Of a stretch of DNA of 64,000 nt, positions 58,904 to 64,000 are shown one piece after another. How positions within the stretch are numbered: position 1 is the stretch's first letter; the number at the start of each line of letters is the position of its first letter. Source of the stretch: Phaeodactylibacter xiamenensis (GTDB lineage Bacteria > Bacteroidota > Bacteroidia > Chitinophagales > Saprospiraceae); assembly GCF_000759025.1 (NCBI RefSeq), contig NZ_JPOS01000035.1, positions 124,001 through 188,000 of the forward strand. The letters run 5' to 3'. Position numbers and translations under genes: made by a program. The notes below the pieces were generated by a model. The model had not been told where the DNA came from, did not search any database, and worked only from the letters and a program-made list of their open reading frames with translations.

Positions 58904-60988
58904 ATGCGACAGCGCCTGATTACCTTCGTTTTATTCTTGAACTTAATCCCCCTCTTTGCCCAGGAATGGGTGAGGCAGCACCCCTTTGAAGATCTCCGCG
59001 ATGTACTGGATGTAGCCATGAGCCCCGGTGGCTTCGGCGTCATGGTCGGAGAAGATGGTTTGGCTATGGAAACCCAGGATTTTGGGGAGACCTGGGCTTA
59101 CATTGGCGAAAACTTCATTGGAACGCAGCGGGAAGCTGCATCCGTGCCCAATGGCGATGGCACTTACACCACCTGGATTGCGGGCAATGACCTTTGGCGC
59201 TCTTCCGATGACGGGCAGAGTTGGGAAAAGCTGCCCGATCCGGAGGGCGTTGGCAGTACCTTTTTTATGCATGTGCTACAGCCGGATGAGCTGTTTGTGG
59301 CCAATTATGTGACCCTCCTAAAAACCGCAGATGGAGGCGGGGACTGGACCGACATTACCCCTGAAAACGTAGGCTTTATTTCCAATATCTTCTTTCTGGA
59401 CAGCAACCACGGCTGGGTCGGCAACCGGGATGGGCAGCTGTTCATCACGCAGGACGGTGGCCAAACCTGGGCGCAGGTGATGGTTGCCGAGGAGCTGGAG
59501 GAATATGTAGAGCCGCTCTTTATTGATGAGCTCAATGGCTACGCCTCGCTCCGGGAAGACTTTTACCAAACCTCAGATGGCGGCTTTACCTGGGAAAAAA
59601 TTGCCGATAATGCCTTTGGCAATTACACAGATGATATGATGTTTACAGATGAAGCCGGGCAGTCTATTGTGGCCACCTCTTTTGACACGGGCATTTACCA
59701 GTCCACAGATGGCGGGCAGACCTGGTCGAGGACATTAACCGGGAGCATCAATAATGGATTGTACGCCCTTCCGGACGGTCGGGCATGGATTGGCAGCAAC
59801 TATCGCTCCGTTTACTATTCGCCGGAGCCGGGTGGTGCCTACCAAAACCTGATTCCGGGCCTCCGGGTAAGTTTACAGGAAATCGCATTTTGGGATATTG
59901 ACCATGGCTGGGCCGTCGGCGGAAGTTCCGTCCTGAAGACCTCCGATGGAGGCGACACTTGGGAAGCGTCAAGCCTTCAGGGCTTTAGCACAGAAAACAG
60001 CCTTCAGCAAATTCTGGTGATTTCCGAGCAGGAAGTTTGGCTGTCGGGCAGGCGGTACGTTGTGCGGACTACCGATGGAGGCGCGACCTGGGAAGAGCTG
60101 TTTGAAATCCCAGAGGGAAATCTGGAGTATGGTCTGGAAAAAGTGGGGAACAGTATTATGGTCGTTGCGAGAGAGGGCGTCATTTACCGCACGGAGGACA
60201 ATGGTGCAACCTGGGCAGAGCTGACCGTGGATGGCGTAGAGCGCCTGCGCAGCTTCGACTTTCCTGACGAACAAACCGGCTATGCAGTGGGTAGTCAGAG
60301 TACTCTGATCAAAACAACAGACGGCGGTGCCAACTGGGCTGAAGTCTCCGCTGATCTGCCGGATGGCTTAAATATTCTGGAGGTCTCATTTATCAATCCG
60401 GATACCGGTTGGATTGTGAACCGGGATTTGTCAGACCACCTCTGGAAAACGGTAGATGGCGGGTTGACCTGGGCATCCAGCTCGGTTTCTCAAAATATCC
60501 GTTGGGCAGGGGTGGATCTTGTAAACGACACCCTGGGGTATCTCTACGGCGGTACTTCCATTGTTGGCAGGGTTTACCAAACCACTGATGCTGGGGACAG
60601 CTGGTCCAGCCTACACGATATCAGTCTGGAAATCACTGATGTTCACTTTGCCACGAATACATCAGTCAGCAGATTGTGGGTAGCTGGTGTAGCCGGTAAT
60701 ATTGAGCGGCTGGAAACGAAACTACTCACAAATGCACCAGAAAGCTACCCGGCACAGCACCTGAACGTCGCCCCTAATCCAACCACCGGCTCGCTGTTTT
60801 TGCAACTACCGGCTCAACTCAGCACCGATACCCGGATTGAAATCTACAATGCTGCCGGACAACTGGTATCCCAGCAAACCGCCACCTCTCAGCTTTCCAC
60901 TGCCAGTTGGGCGCCCGGTTTGTACCTGCTGCGGCTGACCGATGGGCAGCGGCATTATCAGTCCAAAGTCATCAAAGCGCAGCCATAG
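58904..60988 (+). CDS. T9SS-exported protein with Ycf48/BNR-type repeats
   Basis: A 694-residue protein with a signal peptide (MRQRLITFVLFLNLIPLFAQ). Repeats of the form SSDDGQSWEKL, TQDGGQTWAQV, TSDGGFTWEKI, STDGGQTWSRT and TTDGGATWEEL recur about every 40-60 residues, a Ycf48/BNR beta-propeller. It ends in a type A sorting domain (about 615-694, LNVAPNPTTGSLFLQL, WAPGLYLLRL). It is a secreted or surface protein, probably binding rather than catalytic. Confidence 0.88.
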   Translation: MRQRLITFVLFLNLIPLFAQEWVRQHPFEDLRDVLDVAMSPGGFGVMVGEDGLAMETQDFGETWAYIGENFIGTQREAASVPNGDGTYTTWIAGNDLWRSSDDGQSWEKLPDPEGVGSTFFMHVLQPDELFVANYVTLLKTADGGGDWTDITPENVGFISNIFFLDSNHGWVGNRDGQLFITQDGGQTWAQVMVAEELEEYVEPLFIDELNGYASLREDFYQTSDGGFTWEKIADNAFGNYTDDMMFTDEAGQSIVATSFDTGIYQSTDGGQTWSRTLTGSINNGLYALPDGRAWIGSNYRSVYYSPEPGGAYQNLIPGLRVSLQEIAFWDIDHGWAVGGSSVLKTSDGGDTWEASSLQGFSTENSLQQILVISEQEVWLSGRRYVVRTTDGGATWEELFEIPEGNLEYGLEKVGNSIMVVAREGVIYRTEDNGATWAELTVDGVERLRSFDFPDEQTGYAVGSQSTLIKTTDGGANWAEVSADLPDGLNILEVSFINPDTGWIVNRDLSDHLWKTVDGGLTWASSSVSQNIRWAGVDLVNDTLGYLYGGTSIVGRVYQTTDAGDSWSSLHDISLEITDVHFATNTSVSRLWVAGVAGNIERLETKLLTNAPESYPAQHLNVAPNPTTGSLFLQLPAQLSTDTRIEIYNAAGQLVSQQTATSQLSTASWAPGLYLLRLTDGQRHYQSKVIKAQP

Positions 60989-61050
60989 GCGATATGAGTG
61001 TAAAACAGGGTAAAGGCACTAAATTTGAATTTACCACGCCTGAAACACGC
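60988..61050 (+). pseudogene. C-terminal scrap of a second histidine kinase
   Basis: In a frame overlapping the T9SS stop, GDMSVKQGKGTKFEFTTPE reads like the last strand of a HATPase domain (GKGTKFEF.P). Nothing upstream encodes the rest of a kinase. It differs from the tail at 58710-58805, so it stems from another kinase gene. Confidence 0.4.
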
Positions 61051-61101
61051 AGGAGCGGATATTTGTGGCTTTTTTGCCCTGGATTGTGCCACATGTCGCA
61101 C

Positions 61102-61147
61102 ATAGCCAGCGAAATCTATGTATTTTTGGGTATATTTCGCTGGCTAT
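61102..61147. promoter_or_regulatory. Perfect 14-bp palindrome before the AAA ATPase gene
   Basis: ATAGCCAGCGAAAT (61102-61115) is the exact reverse complement of ATTTCGCTGGCTAT (61134-61147), with an 18-base loop. It ends 12 bases before the ATG, so it could be an operator or an RNA hairpin that covers the ribosome-binding region. Confidence 0.65.
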
Positions 61148-61159
61148 AAATAGAATCAT

Positions 61160-62593
61160 ATGTTGCAATTGGTTGGAAGGGCAGAGGAGAAGCAAGTACT
61201 GCTGAATGCTTATGCATCCGATGAGCCAGAGATGGTAGCGGTCATTGGGCGAAGAAGGGTTGGAAAGACCTTCCTGGTACGCACCGTACTGCAGGGGAAG
61301 ATTGACCTGGAGGTGACGGGTATTCAGAACACCACCTCCAAGCCTCAGATCGAAAACTTCCACTTTTTGCTGAAAGATCTTGCCGGTGATAATGTGGCTT
61401 TGCCAACTCCCGCAAGCTGGCTGGAAGCCTTTCGGCAACTGATTACGGTACTGAAGAACGACAACGGCGTATCTCGTAAAAGGGTGCTCTTTTTTGATGA
61501 GCTTCCGTGGCTGGCCTCTCGCAAATCCGGATTTTTGGAAGCATTCGGGTTTTTCTGGAACAACTGGGCTTCTAAAAACAACATTTTGGTGATTATTTGT
61601 GGGTCTGCAGCCTCTTGGATGATCAAGCGAGTCGTTCAAAACCGTGGCGGACTGCACAATCGTATCACCAAACGTATTTATCTCAAGCCGTTTACCTTGT
61701 CGGAAACCGAAGCTTACTTGACGCACCGGAATGTTCATCTTAACCGCTATCAGATTGCCCAACTTTACATGATTATGGGAGGTATCCCGCATTACCTCAA
61801 AGAGGTGAAAGCAGGGAAGAGCGCGGCGCAGAATATTGATGATATATGTTTCTCGGAGGGAGGCTTGTTGCGGGATGAATTTACGAGCCTTTATCCGGCT
61901 CTTTTTGAAAAAGCAGACCGTCATATTGAGGTTGTCCGGGCATTGGGCAAAAAGTGGAAAGGCCTTACACGGAAACAAATAGTAGCTCAAACCGGGCTAT
62001 CAGAAGGAGGCACCGTGTCCAAAATACTGCGCGAGTTGATTCATTCTGGTTTTGCCTCTTCTTATTATCCGTTCGGGAAGCGGAAAAAGGAAATGCTTTA
62101 TCGCCTCACTGACGAGTACTCCCTTTTTTACTTGCACTTTATAGAAAGGAAGCAGGTGCAGGAACGTGGCATGTGGAAAAGTCTTAGCCAGACTCCGGTA
62201 TACAAATCCTGGTCGGGATATGCCTTCGAGAGTCTTTGCCTGAAACACATTTACCAAATCAAGAAGGCACTTCAAATTGGGGGTATCTACTCCGAAGCGG
62301 TTTCTTTTACCTTCGCGGGCAATGACGAGCTGCCGGGTACTCAAATAGATTTGCTCATCGACAGAAATGACAGCGTTATCAATTTGTGCGAGCTCAAATT
62401 CTATAACGAGCCCTTTACCATCAACAAATCCTACGCTGAGCAATTGGAGCGAAAACGCCATATCTTCAAGACCGTGTCTAAAACCAAAAAACAAGTCTTC
62501 ATCACGCTGGTCACTACCCATGGGCTACAGACCAATCAGCACAGTCTGGGCTTGGTGGATAGTGCGTTGGACTTGAATGCACTGTTTGATTAA
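61160..62593 (+). CDS. AAA-type ATP-binding protein with DUF234-like nuclease C-terminus
   Basis: A 477-residue protein. Walker A is GRRRVGKTFL (30-39), Walker B RVLFFDELPWL (108-118) and a sensor-like VIICGSAASWM follows. A winged-helix part (QIVAQTGLSEGGTVSKILRE) lies at about 275-295. The C-terminal region has GTQIDLLIDRND and LCELKF, the D...ExK pattern of a PD-(D/E)XK fold seen in the archaeal-ATPase/DUF234 group. These proteins are widespread and mobile; the function is unknown, and defence or self-regulation is speculative. A perfect palindrome precedes it. Confidence 0.88.
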   Translation: MLQLVGRAEEKQVLLNAYASDEPEMVAVIGRRRVGKTFLVRTVLQGKIDLEVTGIQNTTSKPQIENFHFLLKDLAGDNVALPTPASWLEAFRQLITVLKNDNGVSRKRVLFFDELPWLASRKSGFLEAFGFFWNNWASKNNILVIICGSAASWMIKRVVQNRGGLHNRITKRIYLKPFTLSETEAYLTHRNVHLNRYQIAQLYMIMGGIPHYLKEVKAGKSAAQNIDDICFSEGGLLRDEFTSLYPALFEKADRHIEVVRALGKKWKGLTRKQIVAQTGLSEGGTVSKILRELIHSGFASSYYPFGKRKKEMLYRLTDEYSLFYLHFIERKQVQERGMWKSLSQTPVYKSWSGYAFESLCLKHIYQIKKALQIGGIYSEAVSFTFAGNDELPGTQIDLLIDRNDSVINLCELKFYNEPFTINKSYAEQLERKRHIFKTVSKTKKQVFITLVTTHGLQTNQHSLGLVDSALDLNALFD

Positions 62594-62612
62594 TTGGAAA
62601 TCGGATTTTATT

Positions 62613-62656
62613 CCTGCTTGCCCGCCTGCCATACCGCAGGTGGGCGGGCAGGCAGG
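62613..62656. repeat. CCTGC-type hairpin repeat, copy 2
   Basis: CCTGCTTGCCCGCCTGC (62613-62629) is mirrored by GCAGGTGGGCGGGCAGGCAGG-type sequence at 62636-62656 with a two-base bulge. It shares CCTGCTTGCC and GGCAGGCAGG with the hairpin at 26512-26542. Confidence 0.7.
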
Positions 62657-62684
62657 TCCGTCAAACACCTAAGTAAAAGCAACC

Positions 62685-63329
62685 ATGATCCGGGTACTAA
62701 TCGTAGATGACCATCAGCTGGTGGTAGACGGGCTGAAGCTCACCCTCGCGCAAGCCGATGATTTGGAATGCGCAGGCACCGCCAATGATGGGAAAGAAGC
62801 CCTCAAGCTCCTGGAGCAGGTCGAAGCCGATGTGGTGCTGCTGGACATTAACATGGAAGGCATGAACGGGCTGGAAACCTGCCGGGCGCTGCACCACCGG
62901 TTTCCTGCCCTTGCTGTTTTAGCCCTGTCTACGCTTAAGGAAGCCAGTATGGTCAAAGCCATGCTCCGCGAAGGCGCCGCCGGCTACCTGCTCAAAAGCG
63001 CCGATACGCATGAGTTCCTCAAAGCCATCCGTAAAGTCGGGACCGGGCAGCGCTACTACAGTCCCGAAGTAGCAGAAGCCGTCATGGACAGCCTGAGCGC
63101 CGCACCGGCAAAGGAAGCCCACCCGGTACTCCCGGTGCTGACTCGCCGCGAGCGGCAGGTCCTGCAGCTGATTATCCACGAATACACCACCGCCGGAATT
63201 GCCGAAAAGCTGTCCATCAAATTTGCTACGGTAGAGACGCACCGGCGCAACCTCCTGGTCAAGCTGGGCGCACGCAATACGGCCGGGCTGGTGCGGATTG
63301 GGCTGCAGTATGGGTTGGCGGAGGGGTGA
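62685..63329 (+). CDS. NarL/LuxR-type response regulator
   Basis: A 214-residue two-component regulator. The receiver domain has the acidic pair DD at 8-9, phospho-acceptor Asp54 (VVLLDINM) and the late Lys in YLLKSA. A LuxR HTH lies at about 148-207 (LTRRERQVLQLIIHEYTTAG, KFATVETHRRNLLVKL). The kinase partner would normally be adjacent; only a core-deleted TPR kinase (57555) and a kinase scrap (60988) are nearby. Its input is therefore uncertain. Confidence 0.93.
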   Translation: MIRVLIVDDHQLVVDGLKLTLAQADDLECAGTANDGKEALKLLEQVEADVVLLDINMEGMNGLETCRALHHRFPALAVLALSTLKEASMVKAMLREGAAGYLLKSADTHEFLKAIRKVGTGQRYYSPEVAEAVMDSLSAAPAKEAHPVLPVLTRRERQVLQLIIHEYTTAGIAEKLSIKFATVETHRRNLLVKLGARNTAGLVRIGLQYGLAEG

Positions 63330-63693
63330 CTAAAGGTATCCCATTTGGCAAAATTACGCTACTTGCTTCCCTCGCCCTGTCCGGCAGCTTCGGGCTGTCG
63401 GGCAGGTTAAGCCTGTAGAGCCTTCCGCTGCTTCTGATCGCTATCGGAGCCAAAATTGACTTTGTTTTACTTTAAGTCAGGTGGCGGCTTTAGCCCCGAT
63501 AGCTATACGGGGGCGACCTGACAGCACTGGCTCAGGCCGCAATTCCAAAATCGCCGCCTAAGTCGCCGATATTTGGTGCGTTTGCTCTAATCACAGACAC
63601 CTACTTTCAATATTCCATCCCTTTGCTTATATTGCTTTTTCTTATGAACTATCAAAACATTGCAGGAACAACCAGCCTCACTCAAAAAACAAA
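63330..63693. other. Intergenic region with hairpins
   Basis: No gene is seen. A hairpin CCTGTCCGGCAGC-TTCG-GGCTGTCGGGCAGG (63376-63406) with a stable TTCG loop follows the regulator gene and may terminate it. A second dyad CCCCGATAGCTAT-CGGGG lies at 63494-63512, flanked by GGTGGCGGC and CGCCGCC, which resembles a dispersed repeat. Confidence 0.6.
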
Positions 63694-64000
63694 ATGATAT
63701 CCACTCCTACCCAAGACAAAAACGGCTATAGTGTACTCCTCCCCGGCAATGTAAAGCTCGAAATGGTAAAGGTGAAAGGCGGCACTTTTATGATGGGTAA
63801 TGAGGAGTTCGATAGCGCAAAACCGGTACATGAAGTCAGCCTATCCGATTTTCACATCGGAAAATACCCAGTCACCGTAAGGCAGTATTTGGCATTCGTG
63901 AAAGAAACGGATAGCCACCACCCGGAGTGGATGGATGAAGGCAGTGTGTACAACATCAAGACGGGTAACGAAAATCACTACAAAAAACTGGGTAAAGCCC
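63694..64000 (+). CDS. Formylglycine-generating-enzyme/sulfatase-modifying family protein, 3' end outside window
   Basis: The first 102 codons of a gene starting at ATG 63694. VKGGTFMMGNEEFDSAKPVH (about 28-47) followed by VSLSDFHIGKYPVTVRQYLA and FVKETDS is the typical N-terminal part of the FGE/SUMF1 domain. These proteins oxidise a Cys in sulfatases or serve as non-catalytic C-type-lectin-like domains. The Cys residues for catalysis would lie further on, outside the window. Confidence 0.85.
   Translation, partial: MISTPTQDKNGYSVLLPGNVKLEMVKVKGGTFMMGNEEFDSAKPVHEVSLSDFHIGKYPVTVRQYLAFVKETDSHHPEWMDEGSVYNIKTGNENHYKKLGKA

Overview
The window is bacterial chromosomal DNA from a member of the Bacteroidota, most likely a Saprospiria/Lewinella-type organism. 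The evidence is indirect but consistent. There are six C-terminal type IX secretion (T9SS) sorting domains, two carboxypeptidase-like/TonB-dependent outer-membrane proteins, BlaI-BlaR1-like regulation with TonB_C repeats, and Bacteroidota-type promoters (TTTG-N19-TAnnTTTG). Most genes lack a Shine-Dalgarno sequence; two exceptions are the transposase and the Uma2 gene. No rRNA, tRNA or CRISPR array was seen.

Layout. 1-6.6 kb: a partial TerB-like hypothetical gene, adenosine deaminase, a TonB-dependent receptor, a LytS-type kinase, ferritin and a DUF2007 protein. 6.58-7.92 kb: a complete IS4/IS701-type insertion sequence with perfect 20-bp ends and a 7-bp target duplication, sitting exactly on the DUF2007 stop codon. 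8-12.3 kb: a TPR - BlaI - M56 peptidase operon with a dyad-rich operator over its promoter. 12.4-14.8 kb (+): a WecA/MraY-like sugar-phosphate transferase, a fluoride channel and a tryptophan 2,3-dioxygenase. 14.8-21.3 kb (-): a surface-polysaccharide operon (FtsX permease, flippase, FkbM methyltransferase, Wzz-like, O-antigen ligase), preceded by a long G-rich AGT-periodic repeat. 21.7-24 kb: a lipoprotein and a TetR-paaE pair with a recognisable operator. 24.2-29.2 kb: secreted proteins (Cys-rich, lipoprotein, T9SS cargo) behind a promoter whose spacer holds a G9 tract. 29.4-36 kb: membrane proteins, rpsT, an outer-membrane protein and sucA.

36-41.5 kb is accessory and in part AT-rich: Uma2 nuclease, a SMUG2-like DNA glycosylase, a BrnT toxin with an atypical antitoxin, a Cys-rich lipoprotein, an HTH regulator and a CWC/DUF5522 protein. 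It holds three MITE-like elements of 169, 170 and 167 bp with long terminal inverted repeats and related internal layout. 41.5-50.4 kb: an OMP_b-brl_3 receptor, a small TerB-like protein, pdxH, a divergent MarR/monooxygenase-like pair with dyad operators, a ParE-type toxin-antitoxin pair, an M24 peptidase and a helical hypothetical protein. 50.6-64 kb: large T9SS proteins, a lipoprotein serpin, an Fe-S GMC oxidoreductase with its gamma-type subunit, a TPR histidine kinase that has lost its kinase core, a second kinase scrap, an AAA/DUF234 ATPase preceded by a perfect 14-bp palindrome, a NarL-type response regulator and a partial formylglycine-generating-enzyme-like gene.

The most unusual signals are the MITE-like family, the G9-in-spacer promoter, the M56/TonB_C/T9SS-tail chimera, the core-deleted kinase, and the palindromes upstream of sucA and the AAA ATPase.
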